Assembly: GCA_963995525.1 (NCBI GenBank)
Contig: OZ023208.1
Location: 20,910,295 to 20,974,294 of the forward strand
DNA: 64,000 bases
Direction: 5' to 3'
DNA from: Escarpia spicata
Taxonomy: Eukaryota > Annelida > Polychaeta > Sabellida > Siboglinidae
Of this stretch, positions 54,690-64,000 are shown piece after piece. Each line of letters opens with the position of its first letter. Within the stretch, counting starts at the first letter, position 1. Both the position numbers and the translations under genes were made by a program. Under the pieces are notes generated by a model. That model did no database searches. It was not told the origin of the DNA and saw nothing but the letters and a program-made list of their open reading frames with translations.

Positions 54690-57041
54690 CTCTGGGATGA
54701 TAATTGTCAAAGAGCATTTGAGAAACTGAGGATGAAGTTAACATCAACAGACGTGTTAGGGTATTCTGATTATATCAAGCCCTTCATTCTCGAGACGGAT
54801 GCAAGCTTCAAGGGATTAGGAGCTGTACTATCCCAGGAGCAAGATGGCAGAAGGAGGGTCATTGCATATGCTAGCAGAGGCCTCAGAGGTTCGGAGAAGA
54901 ATATGGAGAACTACAGCTCGTTCAAGTTGGAATTGTTGGCCCTGAAATGGGCCATCACAGAGAAATTCCGAGATTACCTTCTTGGCTCCACCTTCACTGT
55001 GTATACCGACAATAATCCATTGAGCTACATTCAGTCAACTGCAAAGTTGGGGGCTGTCGAGCAGAGATGGGTAGGACAGCTAGCTCTTTTCGACTTCCAA
55101 GTCAAGTACAGGAGTGGAAGGAGCAATCGTAATGCAGATGCACTGTCTCGACAAAGTAGGTCTGAGGACATAGAGGTGAACTCTGCGGCTCTTCCCCAAA
55201 AGCTGAGAGAAGAAATCCTGACCGAAGCTATAGATGCTTGTCAACTGGAAGTGAACCAAATGTCATGTGAGATGAGGCAGCCTTCAGAGATGACCAGTGA
55301 GACACTACCATCGTTTACTCACGCGGAAATTGGTGAGCTGCAGAGGAAAGATCCTGTGATCAAACGCTTCCTTCATTACTGGGACCAGAAAAGGAAACCA
55401 AATTATCAAGAGAGGAAACGAGAACCACAAGATGTGCTGACACTTCTCCGTCAGTGGGACAGAATTGAGGCCAAAGATGGAGTCTTGTACCGAACTGTGC
55501 AGGATCCAAGGGAAGGTCATCTTAAGCAGTGCTTGCTTCCTTTGGTCCTAAGGAAGAAGATTATGGAGAGCCTCCATGATCAAATGGGACACCAAGGTAT
55601 AGGGAGGACTCAAGACCTTGTTAGAAATAGGTGCTACTGGCCGCGCATGATGGCTGAAGTTGAAGAATGGTGCAACACATGTGATCGTTGCACACTGGCA
55701 AAGATGCCAACTCCTCGGATACGTACCTCAATGGGAAGTCTCCTCGCCACAAATCCATTAGAGATACTTGCCATCGACTTCACTGTACTAGAACCAGCTT
55801 CTGATGGTCGGGAGAATGTGTTAGTGATTACGGATGTCTTCAGCAAATTTACAGTGGCAGTTCCAACAAAGGACCAGAAGGCTACAACTACAGCCACAGC
55901 TCTTGTGCAGGAGTGGTTCCTGCGGTATGGTGTACCAAGCCGAATACATTCAGACCAAGGGCGAAATTTTGAGTCGGAGATTATCGCTGGGCTATGTAAG
56001 ATCTATGGGATTCGAAAAAGCCGTACTACTCCTTACAGACCACAAGGGAATGGACAGTGTGAGCGGTTTAACCGTACGCTGCACAATTTGCTGAGAACAT
56101 TGTCACCAGAGAAGAAAAGGCATTGGCCAAGATACTTACCAGAGGTTCTCTATGCCTACAATGCCACTAGTCATTCGTCAACAGGAGTATCGCCCTTCTA
56201 CTTGATGTTCGGTCGTGATGCAAGGTTGCCCATTGATAGTTTGCTTGGAGGTGCTGAGAGAGAGGAACACACTCCAGCGGATTGGGTGAAAGAACATCAG
56301 ACCCGCCTAACAGATGCTTATGAGAAAGCAAGACAGAGAATCAAACAAGAGGCAAGCTCCTGGAGGGATATCTATAATCAGAAGGCCAAGAGTGCCCCTC
56401 TCCACGTGGGCGACAGAGTCTATCTCCGGAACAGGAAGGTTGAGGGACGGAACAAAATTCAGGATGCTTGGGACCCAGTCGTATACAAGGTGATAGATCA
56501 ACTTAACCCACACGGTGATGTCTACACAGTAGAACCTTCAGATGGAAGCGGTCAACCACGCAATGTAAACAGGGCTGAGGTTCGACCTTGTGCAAAGCTC
56601 CATATGGAGTTGGATCAGCCGCAAGAATCAAGAAGCCCACATAGGAGTAGGGTCGACTGTGAATCGGACCAATCATCATTAGATGAGGACCCGGACGTTC
56701 GGGTTGTCTTGAGACCAAGACCCAAACCACGTCCATCTCGGAATAGAGCAGCAGCACAACCTCTACGAGAACCGTCACCCGAGGCAGATTCTGTAATGGA
56801 GCGTGATTCTGAGTCTCCAGAGGAGGACATTCGACCAACACCACAGCCTAGGAGGTCAAAACGCACTACATTGGGGAAGCATTCCAATGTCCACAAGGAG
56901 CCTCGGTCAGTGATACAAGAGACTGCAGAATTAGCACCAAGTGACTCAGTACAAGAAGTTCTGGCGAAAGTGTTTTCACAGTTGGGTGTTGGCCTAATGC
57001 GAGAAGCAATGCGTCAGGTAATGGATAAGAACAAGCCGTGA
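54690..57041 (+). CDS. RNase H and integrase of the large gypsy element
   Basis: Continues in the same frame after the TAA. RNase H has ETDASFKGLGAVLSQ (about 54793-54838) and TDNNPL. Integrase has the H-H-C-C finger (HDQMGHQGIGRTQDLVRN, CNTCDRC, about 55576-55700), then catalytic residues in AIDFTVLEP, HSDQGRNFES and GNGQCERFNR (55770-56070). A C-terminal basic and Pro-rich tail follows to the stop. Without the single TAA this would form one polyprotein with RT. Confidence 0.93.
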   Translation, partial: LWDDNCQRAFEKLRMKLTSTDVLGYSDYIKPFILETDASFKGLGAVLSQEQDGRRRVIAYASRGLRGSEKNMENYSSFKLELLALKWAITEKFRDYLLGSTFTVYTDNNPLSYIQSTAKLGAVEQRWVGQLALFDFQVKYRSGRSNRNADALSRQSRSEDIEVNSAALPQKLREEILTEAIDACQLEVNQMSCEMRQPSEMTSETLPSFTHAEIGELQRKDPVIKRFLHYWDQKRKPNYQERKREPQDVLTLLRQWDRIEAKDGVLYRTVQDPREGHLKQCLLPLVLRKKIMESLHDQMGHQGIGRTQDLVRNRCYWPRMMAEVEEWCNTCDRCTLAKMPTPRIRTSMGSLLATNPLEILAIDFTVLEPASDGRENVLVITDVFSKFTVAVPTKDQKATTTATALVQEWFLRYGVPSRIHSDQGRNFESEIIAGLCKIYGIRKSRTTPYRPQGNGQCERFNRTLHNLLRTLSPEKKRHWPRYLPEVLYAYNATSHSSTGVSPFYLMFGRDARLPIDSLLGGAEREEHTPADWVKEHQTRLTDAYEKARQRIKQEASSWRDIYNQKAKSAPLHVGDRVYLRNRKVEGRNKIQDAWDPVVYKVIDQLNPHGDVYTVEPSDGSGQPRNVNRAEVRPCAKLHMELDQPQESRSPHRSRVDCESDQSSLDEDPDVRVVLRPRPKPRPSRNRAAAQPLREPSPEADSVMERDSESPEEDIRPTPQPRRSKRTTLGKHSNVHKEPRSVIQETAELAPSDSVQEVLAKVFSQLGVGLMREAMRQVMDKNKP

Positions 57042-57226
57042 TCTCTTGAGCAAATCGGTTATGATGCAGCTAGAGAGAGAAGACTCGCTGAAGCGAGACA
57101 CAACTGCATCATCTAGATGATATAATTGTATTTAATGTTTATTGTACAACCAGGCATCTCCCTTTTGGAAATTATGTTAAGAGTTATTTTAGGTTGTCGG
57201 GGACGACTACCTCAAGCGGGTGTGTG

Positions 57227-58260
57227 TGTGACAAGGTACCCTTTTGATACCGCTGCTCTCGCCAGGTGTCACCTCTAATTCTGTGCATACTGTTGTGTGC
57301 TGGCAAATCCGGTTTGCGCCAGTAATACAGTTTAGGCGGGAATCCCTGCCATTTTTTGCGGACAAGAAGTCTTCCGTTGTTTTGGTAAGGCAAAATCTCT
57401 ATCAAGGTAAAATGATCTATGTATAATTTGTTCCTTCCACATCAGTAGACGGGAACAGTTTGTAAAGCATGCCGAGTGTATTACTACTCGAAATGCTTGT
57501 AAGATGTGTGTTTTCTGTGCACGCTGCGGCTGTAGCTGATCGGTGTTGGCCAAGTGCTGAAACTGCCAACTACGGAAGAATTAATCAACATTTAATTTGT
57601 TCCTGATAGATATTGGATAGCAGTTATCCGTGAGCTAGTGTATTACAAAATTAGTTGTTATAAGAGTACCTTGAGGTGACAGGACTTGAACAATACTATA
57701 TATTATGACATAATGTGATCCTATGGATACTTTGATGTACTGTGGTACCTAAGTTTATGACTGAAGGTAGCTATTACGATGCTTTGCAGACTAATCTACC
57801 AGGGGGCGACTGTTGAAGGGCCAGCCCAGGGCTAGCTGCATCAGTCAACGGTATGCACTATCATTATTCTAGTAATCTTAATACCCTCGCAATTGACATG
57901 TTTGTAGATTAACTGTTGTTATTATTTGACAGTTACCGTCATCGTAGGGTTCAGTAAGGTTGAACGTGTGCATTATTTTCTGTGTCTAAGGCACTAGATA
58001 ATTATTCTGCACATGATTATTATTAGGACTTCCGTATTATTGTATAATAACAGATCAGTGGTTATGCAAATACATGCATGTATGTTTAATCAGTTTAGTT
58101 AACACTGCATGAAAGCCAGGAGATGGTGTTTATTAATGATTTGTCTTGTTACCATGCAGGGTGTCGTTGCCGTTCGCTTACCACACAATAAAACGTACCA
58201 GTCGTACACTTATGGTCTGTTTATGTGTTCCGCTTTGAACATCACTCGGCGGTCACTACA
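57227..58260 (+). repeat. 3' LTR of the large gypsy element
   Basis: A 1034-base copy of the 5' LTR, followed by the TAGG target duplicate. It lacks 13 bases present in the 5' copy. Confidence 0.95.
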
Positions 58261-58646
58261 TAGGCATGGTTTTATTGGATGAACAAAACAAAAATATGTT
58301 TTAAGGGTTTAGATGCAGATGAAATAACTGTATGTTGGCTTAGATAATAATTGACGGGTAGAATGTTAGTTACCGATGCTGACGAAAGATGTCTGGGGCC
58401 AAATGTATTACTTGCGGCGTACCACAAGGCTCCATACTTGGGCTGCTACAGTTCCTGTTATATGTGAATGACCTGTCTGCAGCAGTAAACCGAAAGCCCG
58501 TGCTGTATGTCTCAGACTTGTTTGCCTCGGGAAAGGATATACCCGCTGTAGCAGTTATAGAGGCAAACTTGAGTTTCGAGATGGAATCTGTCAGTGAATG
58601 GTTAATGCCCCTCAGAAGTCCAGATGTTTTTTGTTTCGGATAATGG
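58261..58646 (+). mobile_element. LINE fragment, right part of the gypsy target
   Basis: Resumes the LINE with GMVLLD, then CGVPQGSILG (about 58413-58442), FLLYVNDLSAAVN and a segment where the YADD position reads YVSDLF, so the catalytic block is altered. It continues to a stop near 58640. Confidence 0.75.
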
Positions 58647-61600
58647 CATTGTCATTGTCATAGGACCTCAGAATATGCCAGTTATATTCCGCCATTTTAA
58701 AAAGGCTTGAGCTTGAATACGTTGCCGGAAGTGACGTGTGTATTCGAGCTAGCATTATTGCGCCACATTGGCGCGAGCATTCAGAAGCACCGCCAGGTAA
58801 GGACTGGCGCGTTTTGCTTCCTGTTCTATCGAGTTGCCGATCTGGTTTGCACCACTTCTTCGATACAATTTCTCCATCTCTTAGCATGGTCTTCTGGATT
58901 GTGTTTTGCATCATATCTGGCCTTTCCATACCGGATATGGAATTAGCGCCCCCTGGCGAATGAAATATGGGATCTGGCAACCCAGCTATTCCTGTCGTGT
59001 TGTCTGCGTAATTCCGACTGAACAAATGCACAATCGTTGATTAGAACGTGACTGCCACAAATGTTAATTGTGCTCAGACCACAGAGCACCTGTGTGGTGC
59101 TGAGTGTATAGAATGATGTTTTATGCAACGTGGCGTCACAGTTGTCATCCCGCCACTGTCTGCCTATTTATATAGTAAACACAGGCGCCATGGGGATTAA
59201 TGATGTGAACGCAGCAAGTGACTGTCTGGTCTTAGCAGAAACGAAGTGGTGTCGTGTTAGAAAGTGATCTGCCAGAGGGGAATGAGGTGTGAGAATTTCT
59301 CAAATTTTACCCAGAGCGTGTGTCTCTAGAGGTTAAGTAAGCTATGAAATTTTACAATAAATTGTTGGATAATTTTTCAAGAAATCAAAGAAATTATGAC
59401 TGCTGCCATTGTGGAGATATGTAGTGGTTTCACTAAATCTTCTACAACGGTTATAACAGTATTCTGGTGCCTTGAATCGTCTGCGCTGAAATACATGTGG
59501 GCTACACTTGATGCCAAATGGCGATTTGTCTCACTCTTGGTTGTAAAAATCACTTGCATTTTATTTGTCTTCACCGAATGCGGAAGTGAAACAACAACAA
59601 ATCCCCATACACCTTTGGAATGTTTGTGCTTGGAAGCCACTCCGCAAACGATTCCACGATCAATCTAAGGTTTTTTTGTTTTACAGGGTGATAGAAGTTA
59701 TTAGGTTTGAGTTGTAGCTTAAGCAGGTGGTCTAATTTAATATTTTTACCAACAATAAAATCTGAGCATGCCCGTGGGATTATCTGTATTATCATGTTGT
59801 TCACCTCTGAATGTAATCAGTCATACACCAGCGTCTTAGTGTCTTATTCGAGCTGTTTTCGTAGCTGGCCATCGTGATTTCCTAGCTTACGTCAAAGTGG
59901 GGAATCGCGTTAAGAGCGTTAACTGTCGGCAACGTTGAACGTTTGTTCTGGCGATTACCGCCACCAGCTGAGTGCGTGTCTGTGACGTCATGCCACCTGT
60001 CGAACTAAATAGAACTAATAAACAGTTCTTTTGGCGGAATTCCTGCTTTGTTCTTCAGAATTTCCGACTGTGTAAATCCACAATCGGTGATCAGAATGTA
60101 GCCGCCACCAATGTTATCTGGGCTCACATGACATTAAGGAATTGTCCGACATTACCTATTGAAAGAGTATTTAATACCTTAAAGGGTATCGACAGAATCT
60201 TTGAGGGCTATGTAAGTAAAATAGTTAATACAAAGTAAACTTTTACAACAACAATCAAACATATCATGCCAGCAGTTTATTATGGAAAGTCAGTTGATCA
60301 TACAGCTACCGTAGAAACAGTTGATGGACTGCGCCATTTTAACGGTAATTTTACGTCACAAAAAATTCCTGCTTCAAAAGAATGTTAGGAAACGAATGTC
60401 CTGTTTGAATGATTAATTAAACTAAAAGAATGTAAAGACAATCACATACTGTATATTCCTTCATTTAACATTAACCACGTTCGATCTTAGATCTTATTAC
60501 AAAACGTTCTGAAGAGCTTACCGCCACATACAAAATATTATCTTGTATTATTGCTCACAACGTGACGACCTAGCTGTATGCATTCAAATTGTATGTTTGC
60601 CAATCACTTTTGCTATTCAGCTATCTAAAATATTTATTATGCAATACAACTCATTAGATTATTAAAAAATACACTCGCTGTAATTGCTGTTGACTGCGAC
60701 TGTCGTTAACACAACCTGGCGACGGCAATCCATCATGTCTGCCACCGTGCCCGATTAAAAACAAGCCAGCAACCTTAGATGCTGTCAGCTTTTATTATCG
60801 ATGCTGACTTAATGTTCGTTTATTGGTCGTATATCCGCATCATAAACAAGATGTCAACCATCAGGATATCGGTGGTTTCATTACAATATTCCACTTTTAG
60901 ACCACATTCTGAATAAACTACATAAGTAAAAATGTTGATTGTAGTTGCAAATAGTTAGTTTGTGTTAACCCTGTTAGGTACAACACACCAAACAGTTGCC
61001 TTTTGTTTCCCTTTAGTGTATTGCTGTGGTATATTTTCGTCATACATTGCATGAAACGGGCATTTGACTGACTAATCAATTATCCGTTTAAGCACGTCCA
61101 AGCTTGAAAATGTATGTGACAGTCATTAACATAAGTAATGTGATCTCTATAAAAAATCTTTAGATAATAACAACTGTGACACATCTTTGGTCACGATAAA
61201 TATGAGAGACCCCAAGTCACAACCGATTTGGCAGCTCCTGTGAGAGACCTCCAATGACTACAACGCGAGTAGATTACTAATAGTAATGTAGATCAACCTC
61301 ACGTAATAACTACATAGACACATTTATTATCACACACCATTATGCATCACTTCACAACACAATATAAACCCCAATAATGACATCGTTGAGGCAACAGGGC
61401 ACGACAAAGCAAAATATAATATAGTGCTCTTTGTATTATTAATTGCTAATCCATTTCTATTTTACGGCATTGCTTTTTACGCATAAAGACATTATATGGA
61501 CCAAGGCAACGTCGTCTTGTTCAGTTTATGTGTACATAGACAAACGTATGCCTTTCATGCTTAATACGTAAAATAAATGGTATATCGATGGTATATCGGA

Positions 61601-62529
61601 GATAGATTATGGCGATGGTTATGAGTAATGAAACCACATTATGAAATAATGGCATGTGTTTCGTAAGTAACAATAACAACACGCCGAACGTCGTCGAGGA
61701 TGAAGAGTCCGTAGTTCTTCAGGAAGTCAGCAGATGATGAACACGGCAGTGACGACAAACATATACGTCCTTGTTCAACATTGTCCCCGATGGTGCCGTT
61801 GCCTTGCCGATGGCGCGATGAGATGACTGCAAGACGGTCACCGCAGATCTAAGTTTTGGTGTTGATGTTGACGTAGTGGCGACGGCTTCTCTGTGTCTTG
61901 GCGTCAACACGAAGATATCGACCTGGTGGCGAGCAGCATTCACTTGCGTTATCAAGATCATCATATGACATGACCACGACGACGAAACACACATTTGCGA
62001 GTGTCTTGCAGAGGATTATATAAAAAAGGTTGAGGTCATGTATCAACGCCACATATGTATCGCTGAAAAGCAGATGGATGCAGCTGCAGTAATGGCGAGT
62101 GAAGGTTTTGCTCTTCTGGTGCTGATGGTGAACTGGTGCGGTTCAACCACGGCCAAACAGGGTTCAGTGGCAAAGAAGGCCAGCAAGCAAGTTGAGAGAC
62201 CGACCGAGGCGTTTACAACATAGATAACGATAAGTGTTCAGATGTCTATTTAACAATATTACGACACACGCATATCGCTGTGTCAACAATGCTCAACGCA
62301 AACACGTACGCCATCCTTCGAACGTACACGACGTCGACAAATAGGTTTTCTGGTATGCCAAGAAGGCACATCAAATATATTATTGTACGAGTAAACATGG
62401 GTAAACTGTCTGAATTCAAAAAAACGTTTACTCCGAAAGTGATATATTGTGTAATGTCGACACATTAATAGGTTCCATACCGTTGATTACCATTAACTGT
62501 TGTTAATCTTGTTCTGAAATTTGTTTTGA
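58647..62529. other. No confirmed gene; contains a diverged direct repeat and an unassigned ORF
   Basis: About 90 bases around 58985-59075 (attcctg, aattccgactg, cacaatcg-tgatta-gaa, ccacaaatgtta) recur at 60040-60130. A minus-strand frame at 59640-59377 (87 codons, MASKHKHSKG start) has balanced composition but no recognised family. The region 61690-62220 is richer in GC and CpG but shows no clear coding frame. Confidence 0.4.
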
Positions 62530-63460
62530 ATTGTTATTCGAAGATCGCTTACTCCAATTCTTACTAAGGTTTTTGAGTCTTTAGTGCTGAAGTGGGTTGA
62601 TATTTATGTTAAACCCCAAATTGACGACAAGCAGTTCTGAGGTATTGCAGGAACTTGTACCACGGACGCGCTGGTTGAAATGCTTCACACATGGTATGAA
62701 GCCACTGTGACTGGCAACATCGTATGGGTGTTATTTCTCGACTACAGCAAAGTGTTTGATACAGATAATCATAATATGCTAATTATAAAATAGGATGCGA
62801 TGGACGTGCCAGCAAGCTACCCCAATGGGGATTTTCCCCAGGGAACCTTATCGGGACTAAAACCTTTTTGATTGATATCAACGATTTACATACCCCGTGC
62901 CCAATGTATAAATACATATTATGTTGATGATAGCACGATATTTGAAATATGTAACCAAAAAATTATATCTGAAATACAGGATTCTGCTGACATTAAGCAA
63001 TGGTCTAGTAATAATGATATGCGCATCAATACGAGCAAGACAAAAGAAATGGTTATATGTTTCTGTAAGGATAGGACATTTATGGAAGCTTTTTCATATA
63101 TTATTATAAATGGGACTGATATTGAAAGCGCTACTCAAGTAAATATTCGTGGTGTAACTATATCTTCTGACCTACGTTGGAATGCACATGTACATGAAAT
63201 AGTTTAAAAAGCAGGCAAAAGAGTGTGTATATATATATATATATATATGATCTATCAGTTGAAACGGGCTGGTATCAATCACAATGACTTGGTTAGAATT
63301 TATGTGTCTGTGATTAGACCAGTAGTGGAATATGCTTGTCCGGCATGGTACACGAATTTGCCTAAATACTTTTCGGGCAACATCGAGATAATTCCAAAAC
63401 GGTGTCTTAAAACAATACATCCTGGTTATACGTACGAGGATGCAGGGATGCCCAATTGAT
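62530..63460 (+). mobile_element. LINE reverse transcriptase fragment with TA repeat inside
   Basis: The plus strand encodes RT motifs in broken frames: LTPILTKVFESLVLKWVD (about 62548-62600), FLDYSKVFDTDNHNML, then a jump near 62820 to PNGDFPQGTLSG, the catalytic YVDDSTIFEIC (about 62920-62950), and INTSKTKEMVICFCKD. It ends with RPVVEYACPAWYTNLPKYF near 63360. A (TA)n run at 63225-63248 interrupts it. Truncated near 63455. CR1/L2-like by motif wording. Confidence 0.8.
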
Positions 63461-63489
63461 GTATCAAAATATGAACGCGAACATGCTTA

Positions 63490-63490
63490 T

Positions 63491-63581
<91 letters not shown>
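63490..63581. repeat. (TA)n(TG)n microsatellite
   Basis: About 21 bases of TA repeat (63490-63510) followed directly by about 71 bases of perfect TG repeat (63511-63581). Alternating purine-pyrimidine, so prone to Z-DNA and slippage. Confidence 0.98.
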
Positions 63582-63584
<3 letters not shown>

Positions 63585-64000
63585 AGCAAATTATTAAATT
63601 ATAGTTATATACAATTGTTGAAAAAGGTCAAGAAGAAGTGTAGTACTTATGATTATTTGCCCTGTTAACCAAAAACATACGTAATACTGTTTAACACCGT
63701 TTGTAATTACACATTTGACCTTACCAAACATACAACAACATTCTCATGACCATTCAAGTTCTTTAAAAAGAATAAGTTAATAACAATAAAACTCCAACAT
63801 CAGTTGTTTTTAAATACCTACTCATTAAATGGATAACTATTCAATAATTTGTCTTTGTAATGGTTTGTGAAAAGAAGAATATTTTGACAACAAATTATTG
63901 ATTAATCAAGCTAGTTCCAGAGCTTAGCACCTTTAATCGATGGACACATACTTTTAAAATTAGTACGAACATAATAGTGTGTAAAATTATGAACCTTTCT
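63582..64000. other. No gene recognised
   Basis: AT-rich non-coding sequence to the end of the window. Confidence 0.5.

Larger units (their letters stand above)
50074..58260 (+). mobile_element. Near-complete gypsy LTR retrotransposon, 8.2 kb
   Basis: Bounded by LTRs of 1047 and 1034 bases and by TAGG duplicates (50070-50073 and 58261-58264). A primer-binding candidate tggcgctgcgagcagg starts at 51123. Gag, protease, RT, RNase H and integrase are all present in canonical Ty3/gypsy order. Pol is broken by frameshifts near 53300 and 53490 and by one in-frame TAA at 54687. The LTR divergence, of the order of 1%, makes this a recent insertion. It is inserted into a LINE that continues on both sides. 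Confidence 0.95.

Overview
The window is AT-rich animal nuclear DNA. It has spliced genes with GT-AG introns, tRNA-headed SINEs, many non-LTR retrotransposons, hAT and pogo-type DNA transposons, Ty3/gypsy elements and a Ngaro/DIRS-type element. The mix fits a marine invertebrate (mollusc, annelid, brachiopod or lancelet grade). I cannot resolve the clade from sequence alone.

Host genes are few. (1) A single-exon secreted protein on the minus strand (4886-5575) has a signal peptide and a DAN/bursicon-type C-terminal cystine-knot domain; its 3' half is copied at 7858-8757. (2) A probable two-exon gene on the plus strand (18445-20119) ends in a CD225/dispanin-like two-helix domain. (3) A complete four-exon gene on the minus strand (28556 to 21436) encodes Asterix/WDR83OS, a subunit of the ER PAT insertase complex. 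All splice phases fit and the predicted protein is about 109 residues. Its introns carry a hAT transposon with a broken transposase, a MITE and LINE fragments, and its promoter abuts a CpG-rich minisatellite.

The rest is a layered record of mobile elements. Left part (1-16,060): a hAT-type relic with a perfect 8-bp target duplication, SINEs, poly-G MITEs, a LINE interrupted by a copied piece of the cystine-knot gene, an RTE-like LINE and a CR1-like LINE. Middle (16-32 kb): the CD225-like gene and Asterix, with transposons in and around them. 32.3-42.0 kb: a long inverted-repeat (foldback-like) element split by a 6.4-kb Ngaro-type element. The Ngaro element has split direct repeats, an SGNH-hydrolase ORF, a Gag and a truncated reverse transcriptase. 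43.9-46.6 kb: a small gypsy element in which protease is joined directly to integrase, with no reverse transcriptase. 47.3-58.6 kb: an L2-like LINE, then an 8.2-kb near-intact gypsy element inserted into another LINE with a 4-bp target duplication. 58.6-64 kb: mostly featureless, ending in a LINE fragment and a (TA)n(TG)n microsatellite.

The main points of interest are: the Ngaro element nested in the foldback element; a cystine-knot protein that has lost both cysteines of one expected knot disulphide; repeated loss or damage of the reverse-transcriptase catalytic block in several unrelated elements; and a recent mosaic duplication joining gene and LINE sequence.
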